A stretch of DNA of 64,000 nucleotides. Source: Dryomyza anilis (lineage: Eukaryota > Arthropoda > Insecta > Diptera > Dryomyzidae). The DNA is taken from the NCBI GenBank assembly GCA_951804985.1, contig OX638132.1, positions 25,210,617 to 25,274,616 of the forward strand. The letters run 5' to 3'. This document shows positions 1 to 13,053 of this stretch, one piece after another (positions within the stretch are counted from its first letter, which is position 1; every line of letters begins with the position of its first letter). The translations under genes and the position numbers were made by a program. Under the pieces are notes generated by a model that worked only from the letters and a program-made list of their open reading frames with translations, did no database searches and was not told the origin of the DNA.

Positions 1-141
1 CGTGGCCACAAAAGTGTGGCTCTTCACAGACCAAAAGCAAAACAAATTAACATTCGAGGTATTTTACAAGAAAACCTACAGCAAAAACGACTACATGTTA
101 CATACAAAACACCTTTTTTAAAATCTTTTTCAATATTACAG

Positions 142-3100
142 GTCGTCAAATTGGCGCGTGATCTCATCTACTTTGGTTTCTACAGCTTCAGCGATCTGCT
201 GCGTCTGACCAAAACTTTGCTGTGCATTTTAGACTGTGTCTCCGATACAAGTTTTGACAGTTCAACAGCGGGCGCTGCCTCTGGACGTTATGCCAGCACA
301 GACATTGATTGTAAGTTGAATTTATTTTACGCGTTTTGAGTTGAGTTGCTTTTGCTTTGCGTTTGAAATTGGTTTTAAAGTTGATTTGCGAATTTTGGTT
401 GTTTTTTTCTTTAATTGTTGCAATAACAACAACTACAACGAAAATAGCTGCTAAAGATGAAGAAGATGGTAAGTTTTTGTGGGCTTATCGAAATGTTTGA
501 AGAGGCGAAATAGCAATAAGCAAAGCGGCGCACTTGTCTTTAAAAACAAATTACAAATATATAATACATCAACATTTTTTTTGGTACCTTATCTCTATTC
601 CATCAACAACATTTCCCTTGTCTTTTTAACGCATCTGTTTATTATTTAAATTTGTGTTTTTTGACTCTTCCTCTTGATTCTCCTTTACCTTTCATTTCGA
701 TTCCTACTTTACCTTTCCCTCTTATACCCTTTTATTTATCTTATTTCTGTTATTTGCCTAATTTTTTCCTTTGCATATTTCCATTCCTTCCCATTTCCCT
801 CTCATTCCCTCCCATTTCATTGTCTTAATATTTTCTTATTCCTTCTTTAACATCTCTTTCCTCTTTGTATTTACCTTATCCTTAACATATTTCTTAACCC
901 TATTCCTTTTCTTACTCCTTTGCCATTTCCTTTACCATTATGCTGCCCCTTTTTAGCTGAAGGTGGCGTCCTGCGTTCGCTCGGCGACATGAACACCGTC
1001 ATGACCTCGCTTGCACTCGGCTCTGTCGGGCAGGCAATGGCCGCTCCGGCTATCTCGCTGCAGCAGCGCAAATCCGTCTCACAGCTGCTTAAAGAGTATC
1101 CGCTCGTCATGGACACCAAGTTGAAAATTATCGAGATTCTACAATTCATACTCGATGTGCGTCTGGATTATCGAATCAGTTGTCTGCTGTCGATATTTAA
1201 GCGTGAATTCGACGAGACCGAATTGAGTGCCGCCGAGGCAGCGCTAAATGTGCGTCAAAGAAACATCGATCTAGAGTCCATTGGACTGCAGGCCGAGGGT
1301 ATATTCGACAGCGACAATGGCGATGCGGCGAATCTCGATTTGGACGGCCAAGGTGGACGTACATTTCTGCGCGTACTCTTACATCTTATAATGCATGACT
1401 ATCCGCCGCTGGTGTCGGGCGCGTTGCATCTGCTATTCCGGCATTTTAGCCAGCGGCAGGAGGTCTTGCAGGCATTTCGACAGGTATGTAGTGTTTGCTA
1501 TTATTATTTGTTAAATAATTTAATATTCTTTACGTTTTTACTAAAATGGTGCCAAATTAATTTAATTTATATCTATATTCTGAAAAATGTTTTTTTAAAT
1601 TGTTTTGTGTTTCTTTGCCTTATATTTTTATATTGTTTATTTTTCTTGCTAACTCACCGAATATATCAAAACAAAATTGAATTCTTTTAATGCAAGTGGC
1701 TGAGTATTGTTCGTAATTAACATTTCTATGCACTTGAGCTTGTGTTATTTGTCTAAAATTTTTGGAATTTTCTGAAAAGGTGCAACTGCTCGTCTCCGAT
1801 AGCGATGTGGAGTCGTACAAGCAAATCAAGTCTGATCTGGATATTTTGCGTCAGAGCGTGGAAAAGTCTGAGCTTTGGGTTTACAAGTCTAAGGCCAGTG
1901 AGGAGATGAATACAAGTAAGTATAATAAATTACTAAAAGGAAATAGTCAGGGTTATCGAATTTCAGATCGAATTGTAGTGGGATTGGACTTGAATTTTTG
2001 CTTTTGCAAAATTTAATCCATTCAATAGAGCGAATTGAATTCGATTCTTTTATTGTAAACTATATGAATTTTGATCAAATATTGAAATCAAAGGTGATAC
2101 AAATAATGTTCCTTCTTTTTAGCTGAACGCACCTTCGATAACTCCGCGGATGCCGCTAATCTAAGCTTGGAATATAAAGCCTCTTTGTCCACAGAACAGC
2201 TCAATGAGTACAAGAAAGTCAAAGAGATACTGATACGCATGAATAAATTCTGCGTTACAACAGGTATATCTTCTTTTATGTTTTTACATTTATAGTAATT
2301 AAATTGAACATTAATGTTTGAATTAAACTCAAAACTGCACATTTACTAACCCTAATTTGTGGAACATATCCAGAGAATTTTAGTAAAACGTTTTTCAAAT
2401 ATTAGAAGCAGTTCAAATCATCAGTTTTTAAGCGATTTTAGATATGCTAAATGGCTTTTTAAATGAATAGTCATTCCTTCTCTGTTATTTGTTCCCAAAG
2501 ACAATTCTACATTTTATAATTAAACTTTTTATAGGTCCCGTTCTAAAACCGCGCAAACACGAGCAACGTCTGCTGCGCAACGTCGGCGTGCACACTGTCG
2601 TCCTGGATCTGCTGCAGAATCCCTACGACGAAAAGGACGATGTGCTCATGAAGGAGCTAATGTGTTTGGCGCACGAGTTCTTGCAGAACTTCTGCTTGGG
2701 CAATCAGCAGAATCAGGTGTTGTTGCATCATCATTTGGATCTCTTTTTAAATCCGGGCGTAAGTGGCTCTAAAATACCACGTCGAAAAGATATTTTAATA
2801 TTTTCTTTGAATCTCTTCTCTATAGATACTCGAGGCCAAAACGGTCTGCGCCATCTTCAAGGATAACCTTGCGCTCTGCAACGAGGTCACCGACAAAGTG
2901 GTGCAGCATTTCGTACACTGCATCGAGATTCACGGACGCCATGTCGTCTATCTGCAGTTTTTGCAGACCATCGTACGCGCCGAAAATCAATTTATACGCA
3001 AGTGTCAGGACATGGTTATGCAGGAGCTGATCAATGCGGGCGAAGATGTGCTCGTTTTCTACAATGACAAAACCTCGTTCAATCAGTTTGTGCAGATGAT

Positions 3101-6100
3101 GCAGCAACACACACCGCCGCTGCAGGACGAAAATCCCTTAAAGTACCACGTCGAGCTGGTGAAGCTGCTCGCCTGCTGCACCATGGGCAAAAATGTCTAT
3201 ACGGAAATCAAGTGCAACAATCTGCTGTCGCTCGACGACATTGTGACCATCATATGTAATCCTGCGTGCATTGCAGAGGTCAAGGAGGCCTATGTAGACT
3301 TTTTAAATCATTGCTACATTGACACAGAGGTGGAGATGAAGGAGATATATTCATCGGGCCATATGTGGAATCTTTTTGAAAAGTCATTTCTTGTGGACAT
3401 CAATCAGTTGTTGGCACTTGGTAGTGCAGCCGACAAATCTCTACTGTCGTATGTGTTAAATGGCGTTGCAACCGTGTTGAGTACCTTCTTCGCCAGTCCT
3501 TTCTCCGATCAAAGCACCATCGTACAGTCACGTCAGCTGATCTTCGTGCAGCTGCTGCAGGCCACCTATCGGTTAGCACACTGCAAATGGCTGTCGCTAG
3601 CCGATCGCTTTAACGTCGAGAACTGCATTCGCACGTTGGCCGAGTCGGCGAAGACGCGCAGCATTGCCATACCGCTCGATCTGGAACAACAGGTGGTGAC
3701 CATGTCCAGCAAGACGGCATTGTTGACGCGTCAGACGACCAAGTGGCTGTTGGCCTCGAAACAGCCGAAGTACGAGACGCAGCACTCGGCGCAAATGATG
3801 CGTTTGGATCGCTCGATCATCGAGGGTCTGCAGGACATAGTGTCGTTGTTGGAGGATCAGCTGAAGCCGGTGGTGGAGGCGGAGTTGTCGCTGCTCGTTG
3901 ACATACTCTATCGCTCGGAGTTGCTTTTTCCGCCGGGCACAGAAGCGCGCAAGCGTTGCGAGAGCGGTGGCTTCATACGCAAGCTGATCAAGCATACGGA
4001 GAAGCTGCTCGAAGAGAAAGAGGAGAAACTGTGCGTGAAGGTGCTGCGCACGCTGCGTGAAATGATGGCCATCGATGTGCATTACGGCGAGAAGGGCGAT
4101 GCGCTACGTAGCACACTGCTCATGCGCTATTTTGAGCGCAGCAATACGACAAATAACAACAAGTTAACATTGGAGGGTAAAATAGAGACACCAGCTGAGA
4201 ATGCATCTACCGCTGAGCAGCAGAAACGTCTACATCTGGTGACGCATGGGCCGGGTGCGAAGTATCTACAACGGGCCGGTAAAACTCTACACGAGGTGCA
4301 GAATCATTTGGATCGTGAAGGTGCCTCCGATTTGGTCGTCGAGTTGGTTATTAAGTCCGTGCATTCGCCCTGTATCTTTGTCGAAGTCGTAGAGTTGGGA
4401 ATTGCACTGCTGGAGGGCGGCAACCCGATCATACAGCGCGGCATGTTTCAAAAATTTTTGAGCGGCGACTTAAATCAGGCCTTTTACAAAGTCTTCTACG
4501 AAAAAATGCGTGATGCGCAGCAGGAGATCAAATCGACGGTGACTGTCAACACCTCAGACATAGCGGCCAAGGCGCACGAGAGCAAGCAGGACGTCAGCCT
4601 GGAGCTGGACAAAATCGCACGTAAACACGGCGTCAAAAGCAATGGCGTTGTCATTACGGACGAACTCAAGAAGGAGCTACACAATGCGGGGCTGGCAACG
4701 GCGCGTGCCTACGGTAATGCGCGCAACATCAATGCTGGCGATGAGAACTCGGCGATCAACATCAACAGCCCACTCGAGGACATACTTGCCGAGAAGCTGG
4801 AGAAGCACAAGGATAAAGAGGATCGCAACAAGTTGTCGAACAAGGTACTGGTTATGCAGCCGATATTGCGCTTTCTGCAGCTGCTCTGCGAGAATCATAA
4901 TCCCGATCTGCAGAATCTGCTGCGCAACCAGAACAACAAAACCAACTACAATTTGGTCTCCGAGACGCTCATGTTTCTCGACTGCATTTGTGGATCGACA
5001 ACGGGTGGCCTTGGACTGCTGGGTCTCTATATCAATGAGCACAATGTAGCGCTGATCAATCAGACACTCGAAACACTCACCGAGTACTGTCAGGGTCCGT
5101 GTCACGAAAATCAGAATTGCATTGCAACGCACGAGTCGAATGGCTTGGACATCATTACAGCGCTTATACTGAACAATATCAATCCGTTGGGCGAGAATCG
5201 TATGGATCTGGTGTTGGAGCTGAAGAACAACGCATCCAAGTTGCTGCTGGCCATTATGGAAAGTCGCGGCGACAGCGAGAATGCCGAACGCATTCTGTAC
5301 AACATGAATCCGAAGCAGCTGGTGGAGGTCGCCTGCAAGGCATATCATCAAGAGGAGTTGATCGATGAGAATGACGAACAATGCGATGAAACTGACGAGG
5401 CGGACGACGACGATGTTGCAGTGAATCCGCGCGAAGTGGGGCACAATATCTATTTGTTGTGTCATCAGCTGGCACAGCATAACAAGGAGCTGGCTACGCT
5501 GCTAAAGGCTTCCGAGGATGCACAATCTGCGAATTTTGATTCGAAAATGAGTCAGGCACTGATGTACTATGCAACGCATACGGCGCAGATCGAGGTGAGT
5601 TGTGAAGAATTTGAATGGTTGAAATCAAAGCAAAAGAATGATAACCATACTGAGGTATGTCGAACGGTACATTAAGGTTAATCGGTATTATAAAAAAAGA
5701 GAAAACTGGAAAGTCTAAAATTACGAAGCATCAAAAAAATCAAATTCACTATTTTAATCAGAGACTAAAACCCTTTCGAAAATTGGTTCCGGTTTTGGTT
5801 TCTAGATTTTTAAAATAGCGGTTCCGATTCCGGATCCAATCAAATAAATAACAAATATGGTTCCGGTTCAACACATTTTTTAGGAACATTTCAAACATCG
5901 ACACGGTGCCGATTCCGGTTCTTTGCAGTCGTCTCTGATTTAAACTTAAATTATTTTTATTAGATTGTGCGCAACGATCGCACGCTCGAACAGATTGTGT
6001 TTCCCATACCCGAAATATGCGAGTACCTGACGACCGACACCAAGAACAAAATACTAAATAGCGCCGAGCGCGACGATCAAGGCTCGAAAGTTGCCGATTT

Positions 6101-8921
6101 CTTTGACAAGGCCGAAGAGATGTTTAACGAAATGAAGTGGCAAAAGAAATTACGAGGTAATGAAACTTTAAAACATATAATAAATATAATTCTAACATAT
6201 TTTATTTATTATTACAACCAACCAGGTCAACCGTTTTTGTTCTGGGTCAGCAGCTACATGTCTTTATGGAGCAATATTTTGTTTAATTGCGTGGTTGTCA
6301 TCAATTTGATTGTGGCATTTTTCTATCCGTTCGATAATACTGTACCAGGTAACGTTAATAACAATTTTATCTGATTTCGTTATTTATTTTATTTGAAATT
6401 CTAGAACTCAGTTCGCATATTTCGCTGCTATTTTGGGCCATATTGCTTTTCTCGCTGGCAATTGTGGTGACGCTACCGCGCGAGTCCGGCATACGTACTT
6501 TAATAGGCTCTGTGATATTGCGCTTTATATTTCTTATTGGACCCGAACCGACACTAAAGCTACTTGGTTCTGTGACGGTAATATTTAAGATTTGTTTACA
6601 ATTTACTAAATCTTTGTTGAATATTATTTTGTTTTCTTCTAAAACAGGTCGCTTTGAAGGGTGTACACATCATCAGCATCATGGGCAATCAGGGCACCTT
6701 GGAGAAGAGTTTCTTCAAGATCATCACCGATTTTCAGCTGCTCTATCATTGCATTTATATATTCTTCTGTTTTTGTGGGCTCATATTCCATCCGTTTTTC
6801 TACTCTTTGCTGGTGAGATTTATATTTGGACTATTTATTTTAAAGGAAATTAATTAAAGATTCTAATCAAGACCTTATGCATAGTTTTTTGATATTGCCT
6901 AAAGTTTATGAGTTATTACGCAAAACAGCATATTACAATTCTCGTGTTTTTCTATATATTTTATTTTGGACTTTAACTTTTTATTGATTTCATTTTTCGA
7001 TCTTATTATTTGTATTCCATTGAGGATACTTCAGCTAATATTTTAAAATAAACACAATGCAAATCGAATGAATCAGACAGTTTTTCCTCAAGTATGCTGT
7101 GCCAAAATTGTGTAAGGTGTTGTTGGATATTTCTAGCCACAAAAGACAAAACCAAAAGGGCGAATTCGATAAATTGAAAATTTTGACATGCCAAAAGGGC
7201 GAATCTTTTCGTTTTTTTGCCATAACATTTTATTGGTGCAAGAAAGGCATTAATTGTTTGGTTTTAAAGCACCTATCTATTGGCCAAACATTTTTGTGGC
7301 AAATTAATGTTTGGCAAAATATTTTTAAAAAATGATGCCGATAGGTGCTTTGAAAACAAACAATTAATACCTTTACATTGCTATTTTATCTTTCGCTTAT
7401 AATAAGTTATAGCATAAAAACAAAAATATTTGCGTTTTGGTCAGGATATAGCCGCACAAAATCGTTATTTATAATTCAGTAAGTTGTCCAAATCCAAAGA
7501 AATTTTAAATACGTTATAATAATTGATGAATAAACCAAAATAACAGAAAAATAACAAAAAAAAAAAATGTTGCTAGTTTTTAAAGCACTTCAATGTTTAA
7601 AATTTGATTTCCCAAAATTTTTAAAAATGCACATTTGACCCTTTGGCATGACAGTGACGATATAATAATTTAAAAAAAAATGATTACTTAGTAAAAATCA
7701 GCAGCTTCAAAGTATAAAGAAATGATGTATGTGCTGTCTATAGGAAAAATATTGTTGAGTAGCGTATTTTTCTATCTCTTTATAATTGTTTGTAATCTTT
7801 TTTTCCAGCTCTTCGATGTCGTCTACCGCGAGGAAACGCTGGTCAACGTCATACGCTCGGTGACGCGCAACGGTCGTTCCATTGTGTTAACCGCTGTGCT
7901 GGCCTTGATCTTGGTCTATCTCTTCTCCATAATCGGCTACATGTTCTTCAAGGATGACTTTCTAGTGCCCATAGATGTCGATGAGGTGGAGTCAGGTAAT
8001 ACTTACGTTTATTACAAAATTAAAATTATTAAACATACATTTATTTTTTTATTCAAAGAACTACCGCTTACATTAGTGCCACCCGCGGAGAACACTTGCA
8101 GCACACCCGACGAGCTGACGCAGGCGAAACTGCTGGCGGCGGCAGCAGCTCCCGCTGGTGAAGCCAAGGAGCGCGCCTGCGATTCGCTGGTCATGTGTAT
8201 CGTCACCACGCTGAATCAGGGTCTGCGCAATGGCGGCGGCATTGGCGACATACTGCGAGCACCCTCAAGCAAGGTGCTAAATAAGAGAAACTTTTTTAAA
8301 TCACAAAAAAAATAACTTAATTTCGCATATTTTTTTTTTTGTTAGGAGGGTCTCTTTGCGGCGCGTGTCATCTACGATCTGCTGTTCTTCTTCATTGTCA
8401 TCATTATTGTGTTGAACTTGATTTTTGGTGTCATCATCGACACCTTTGCCGATCTGAGAAGCGAGAAGCAACAGAAGGAGTTGATTTTGAAGAACACCTG
8501 CTTTGTGTGCGGCCTTAATCGTTCGGCATTCGACAATAAGACGATCAGCTTTGAGGAGCACATCAAGAGCGAGCACAACATGTGGCACTATTTATACTTT
8601 ATTGTGCTGGTGAAGGTCAAGGATCCCACGGAGTTCACTGGCCCCGAGAGCTATGTATATGCCATGGTTAAGGCCGGCATTCTCGATTGGTTTCCGCGTT
8701 TGCGCGCCATGTCGCTGGCCGCCATCGATGCAGATGGTGAACAAATCGATTTTCGCAGTCTGCAGGCTCAGCTGCTGGAGACGAATCTGCTCGTGCGTAA
8801 TTTATCGCAGCAGCTGCATGAGCTGCGCGATCACATGACGGAGCAGCGCAAGCAAAAGCAACGTCTGGGATTGCTCAATCCAATGGCGAGCACATTGCTG
8901 GCTGGTTATCAATTTCAGTAG
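142..8921 (+). CDS. Itpr: Inositol 1,4,5-trisphosphate receptor, C-terminal two thirds (5' end outside window)
   Basis: IP3-gated calcium release channel of the endoplasmic reticulum. Fourteen exons join in frame with GT-AG borders: 142-310, 448-468, 957-1483, 1780-1915, 2123-2263, 2535-2758, 2826-5594, 5964-6156, 6226-6348, 6405-6577, 6648-6812, 7809-7995, 8059-8273, 8346-8921. They give 1,872 codons plus stop; family members are about 2,700-2,850 residues, so roughly the first 900-1,000 are upstream. The big exon carries the helical RIH and RIH-associated regions (the latter near 4855-5190, around residues 1080-1195). Hydrophobic segments follow in the exons from 6226 on: TM1 in 6226-6348, TM2-TM3 in 6405-6577, TM4 in 6648-6812, TM5 in 7809-7995. 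The selectivity filter reads GGGIGD (8232-8249) and TM6 lies at the start of the last exon. A C-terminal Cys-x2-Cys...His-x4-His zinc-binding motif lies near 8500-8580. No frameshift or in-frame stop is seen. Identity is confident; exon borders are read by eye. Confidence 0.96.
448..468 (+). other. Itpr: 21-nt microexon of Itpr
   Basis: The preceding exon ends one base into a codon at 310. This 21-nt segment has an AG before it and GTAAG after it, and it keeps the frame into the exon at 957. It adds seven mostly charged residues (reading S-A-K-D-E-E-D with the borders). Its length is a multiple of three and 310 can also join 957 in frame, so it could be an optional cassette, as at known IP3 receptor splice sites. 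Whether it is alternatively used is inference. Confidence 0.7.
5762..5937. repeat. Degenerate GGTTCCGGTT-type repeat in Itpr intron
   Basis: Inside the intron between 5594 and 5964, short units of the form ggttccggtt and gattccggttctttgcagt recur. The same word family fills 33890-34640 in an intron of another gene, so this is a dispersed repeat rather than Itpr-specific sequence. Confidence 0.6.
7246..7372. repeat. Foldback repeat in the large Itpr intron
   Basis: Left arm 7247-7278 (attaattgtttggttttaaa then gcacctatc) is matched in reverse complement by 7336-7370 (gataggtgctttgaaaacaa onward), about 30 bp per arm around a 55-nt loop. It lies in the 996-bp intron 6813-7808, the longest Itpr intron in the window. 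It looks like a small MITE or foldback. Nothing else recognisable was seen in that intron. Confidence 0.6.
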
Positions 8922-9367
8922 AAAGTTATAGTTGTTTTTTTAGGAGTAGCTGGTTAATATTTCAATTAAATAGAGTCAATTTTGACAGGCATACGTAAAG
9001 TTAAATAACACTCGAAAATGAAGAAATCTCATTTTAAATGAGACAAAAACTCAATTTGAATAATAACGAAACGTGTTATAATAAGTTAAGCAGAACCACT
9101 ACCTAGTGCGTACTACATGATTTTTTTTTTTAAATTATTTTTATTTACAAAATGTTCGCATTTTAATTCATTTACTTAATTCATCTCTCTGCGTAGTGTA
9201 TTTTTTAATGACACAGTTCATTCACTTGAAAGCTGTGTTTTCGAAATGTTACCTCTATGAAAATCTCTTATTTTGAACAAACTTATTTTTTCAATCTAAT
9301 TTTGAAATTATTTATCTATTTTTTATTGTTCTTCATTCTTCTTTTAATTTTTATTCTTTACATTCTA

Positions 9368-9373
9368 AATAAA
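9368..9373 (+). terminator. Candidate poly(A) signal of Itpr (proximal)
   Basis: AATAAA about 450 bases after the Itpr stop codon, the right strand and distance for 3' processing. A second candidate lies at 9846-9855. The sequence cannot show which is used. Confidence 0.4.
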
Positions 9374-9845
9374 ATTTTGCATTTTAAGCACTTTTCAAAC
9401 ACAGGCAGCGTTACATGATATAAACCTCTAAATAGCCTCTAAGTTGTTGTTATTTTTTGAGAGTATATCTACCTTTAAGTGTATCTACAAACATAAATTA
9501 TAGTGGTCAAACATGTTTTTGAATTTCTAACGAAACTAACTTCAATGTGATTGAAAACAATTCAAAACTGTTTTTTCGTAACTTAGTACTTTTTACTTGG
9601 TTTAGTAACAAACAAAGAATAAAAAAAAATGAAAAAAAAATAAATCTAAAAATAGAGAAACAAACATTTTACCATAAGCACCATTCTAACATTTTGAATG
9701 TTGAGATTTATAGCTCAAACATTATGACAATTCTAAAAGAACACATATTTACTTACAAACATAATACATAGCAAGCAGTACTTCGTGCAATATTTCTGTA
9801 GTGGAACTTGAGAGCAAATATAGTACATAAAACTAAGGTAAACTT

Positions 9846-9855
9846 AATAAATAAA
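9846..9855 (+). terminator. Candidate poly(A) signal of Itpr (distal)
   Basis: Two overlapping AATAAA hexamers about 930 bases after the Itpr stop, followed by A/T-rich sequence. If used, the 3' UTR is close to 1 kb. Confidence 0.45.
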
Positions 9856-9899
9856 AACTATTTTAAAAAAATGTTAAAAAATGCTGTTTTATTATCTTC

Positions 9900-11040
9900 T
9901 TTAAAGAACTTCATTACAAAGTGTCGCCAAATAGATGCATGCAAATTTCCACTGAACACAATTTCGATTAGGTGACGGAATGACTAAATTGTGACTAAAA
10001 ATTAATTTAGCTACGCACACGCGCTGTGAAAGCACATGAGATCCGATTGCAACAGCAGACGATTTCGTTCACATCGAACTAAAAACAAAACTACGGACAA
10101 GAATATCTTCGCATAAGTCCGACCATATAACAAACAATAGACAAATGGAAAAAAAGCGTTAGCAGTCCACTGTACAAAAGAGGAACACTCCAGATTTTGA
10201 GAATGTGAACTTACTCCAAGAAGAATAGAAATACACACGACGATACACATTAGAAATGCTCCACATCATAATAATTCCCTCACAAGAGAGACTAAACTAC
10301 AAAACGGACACCGAAAAATGTGCCCATAGATACAGACACCTAGTAGAAAAGCGAAAAACTAATATACAAATTCAGTGGACAATTAAAAGCCGAGTAGGAC
10401 GAATGTGTATTGATGCTGATTTAAGTTTTGTGTTTCAACGTCTAGTCCTTATATGTTAAATGTAAAATTCAAGGGTTTCACATTGGGAAAAAATTCAGAG
10501 TTTATGGCCAAAAACCAACTATATGACATTGACATAAAATTACCGTCTAATGATAGGTAATGAATTATAGCAGATATGTATATATTTTTTTTTATATTAG
10601 TATTGTACTTTTCTTATAATTTCTATTTAACCAAAGAAACATGAAAAATTAAATTTTTGTGCTCCACCCCAAAATATATCAAATATTTCACGTATATTTA
10701 TAATGACAAATTGTAACATATTCCATATAATTGATATTAAAGATAAGAACATTCATTAATAAGAACATTCATTCATAATTCGTATTAAATTTGGCTCTGA
10801 TGGATGCGGCCATGTTGAAGTTAGATATTTGGATTTAGAATACGATTAACACGTATTAACACGCGATATTTTAATTTCAAATACAGGGGAACAATGATAA
10901 ATGAATTGTGAATAAGTAAGATATATCCCATTTTGCACCTTTTTAGTGTAACTCTTGTAAAATTGGTGTATTTGAAAAAAGTCAAATTTTTTAAAAATTT
11001 AATTTTTATATGAGGAACATAGTGATTTTCCCCATTAAAT
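9900..11040. other. AT-rich intergenic stretch
   Basis: Between the distal Itpr poly(A) candidate and the (AT)n tract I see no splice-bounded exon, tRNA or clear element. The small open frames at 10011-10250 and 10256-10459 lack coding character. Confidence 0.5.
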
Positions 11041-11042
11041 TA

Positions 11043-11049
<7 letters not shown>

Positions 11050-11098
<49 letters not shown>
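11050..11098. repeat. (AT)n microsatellite
   Basis: An uninterrupted run of about 24 AT dinucleotides preceded by an A run. Confidence 0.95.
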
Positions 11099-11100
<2 letters not shown>

Positions 11101-11229
11101 CAATCTTCTTTCTAAAATCCAAAGAATCAGTCTATAAAGTATTTGCACCTTGATAATTTTTAATAATTTACCCTGGGATAATTTTTAATAATTTACGACT
11201 AAAATTTCCACTACAAAAAATCGGTAAAA

Positions 11230-11660
11230 AATGAAAAAATTCAAATGTGGGCGGATCACGCCCATTTTTGAAACATATATTTTTAAGCGAATTCTAACAA
11301 TATGTTTTAAATTTTATAAATATATATGTAATACTTTTCGAGTTATTCGTTCCTAAATAGTAATATATAAGTGAGTTGTATGTGAGGTGGGCGTGTCCGT
11401 TGACCGATTTTGCTCAAATCCAAACTCCGAACCATTTTTTTGCAAAAACGTATTGAAACCAAATTTCATTGCATTCTGACTATTATTTTTCAAGTTATCT
11501 TGTATCCGGTCAGACAGCAAGATAGACGGACATGGCTAAACGGTCTCGGGTTGTGATGCTGATCAAGAATATATATACTTTTCCATACCGGACACGCCTC
11601 CTAAGGGGCGTTACAATATCTGCACAAACTTAATATACCCTGTACCTCATAGGTGTATAA
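11230..11660 (-). repeat. Dispersed repeat copy 1 (tataccct / gtccgtct family)
   Basis: The reverse complement of this stretch matches 21474-22000 in order: a gggtatatta end, taacgcccc, tatggaaaagtatatatatt, a block containing tgtccgtct and cttgctgtc, then gataacttga and a tract ending near gggcgtgatccgcc. Two copies in opposite orientation mark a dispersed repeat with no coding sequence left. Confidence 0.75.
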
Positions 11661-11862
11661 AAATTGATTTTTTCCCAATGTGTTTGGTGCAAAAAAGGAT
11701 CAAGTCCACATTTTTTCGAAATTAAGTTTTTGATGACAGCTTTTTATATTTTGCGTCATCCGAAGTATATACACTGAAATAGCACTTTTTAAAAGATAAA
11801 TTACGCAATATATCCGAATTAAAAACTAATGTAATCACTATACCTTTAACAAAATTATAATA

Positions 11863-12120
11863 TCGTCGTTGTAGAACGAAAAGTCACCAAATACATTTTC
11901 AAAATGCAAAATATTCATTCACAAAAATCTTTATAAATCTGTCAATTTGTAATCGATGATCTCAATTTTTTTTACTACATGATAAGAAAATGTAAATCTA
12001 TTAGTTGATTTTTCAACTTTAAAAATTCATCAATTACATTTTATGGTATTTCTTGTTGTTGGTTACAAATCGAAAATTAAGTTTTTCATAAAAATGTATT
12101 TGGTGACTTTTCGTTCTACG
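11863..12120. mobile_element. MITE, family 1 copy 1 (31-bp TIRs)
   Basis: Starts cgtcgttgtagaacgaaaag and ends with the reverse complement (cttttcgttctacg); terminal repeats extend through gtcaccaaatacatt on each side. A second copy lies at 27649-27828. The shared inside includes tagatttacattttcttatc and its complement. About 258 bp, no ORF, so non-autonomous. Confidence 0.8.
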
Positions 12121-12200
12121 ATATCAATGTTGAATTTCATAATTTTATCATTGACAATGAATAACAATAAAATTGAATATGTTTTACCGTGATTTTTACC

Positions 12201-13053
12201 ACACCCAGAAAAAAATACTATATAAATAATAGTTTTTTACTATTAAAAATAGTCAATAGGATAAATAATTATTTTAATCGGAAAATACCATTAAATACTA
12301 GAAAAAACCATGACATTGCCATTGAGTTTATATGAGAAGATTTATTTTTTGTATTCTATTAAATCAATAATTGTCCTATTGACCAATTTTAATGGGATCT
12401 GGATGCACTTCCTAAAACACGCAAATATTATTGGTATGAGCATGACCTCGACAGGTGGTAATGCATCTGAAGGTTAAACCCCGAATTTTAATATAAATTT
12501 AATTTTAATACAATAAAATGCTATTTTTGTATGAAACAAAATTTTGTTACAATTTTGTTGCAAAAAAAACATTAACACATATTATTAATAGTATTTCAAT
12601 AGAAAAACAATAATTTATACTATTGAAATTGGTCAATAAGATGCGTCCCATTAGTTGAGTCATATTGGATCTGTTTATTAATTTCATATGTTTTGTACAA
12701 TAAAGTTTATAATGTGCTCTTTTAATTACATTAAGCAAACCCTTAAAATATTTAATGATACGTATTATTAATTAAATGGTATAGTCGAATTACATTTTCC
12801 TAATAATTTTTTAAAACAAATATGGATATTATATCACGATTATTATTATAGGAGGAAACCATTAAAACTATAGTATTTAAACTATTTAAAATAATAATAT
12901 AAAAATATTTAAAATTAATGGTATTGAATTTTTCGAATACTAGCAAATTAATTAGAAAACTTTAGAATTAAAATTAAAAAATTATTGATACATATACCAT
13001 ACAATTAATGGTCGTATCATTAAGTACTTAATGGGATATTTTCTTCTCAGTGT
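12201..13053. mobile_element. MITE-like element, family 2 copy 1 (ACACCCAGAAAAAA ends)
   Basis: Begins acacccagaaaaaaatacta and ends tattttcttctcagtgt, an imperfect inverted match. Its left part matches 56851-57050 and its right two thirds match 59010-59853, including a block beginning tagtatttcaatagaaaaac. About 850 bp, AT-rich, no coding sequence. Confidence 0.7.

Noticed and set aside
16..141. ATG-started open frame running into the first Itpr exon
   Set aside because: Sequence before 142 ends in a pyrimidine-rich tract and ttacag, so it is intron; the ATG at 16 is chance.
3597..4082. Minus-strand open frames inside the large Itpr exon (also 4677-5480, 5254-5475)
   Set aside because: His/Gln/Leu-rich antisense shadows of GC-rich coding sequence.
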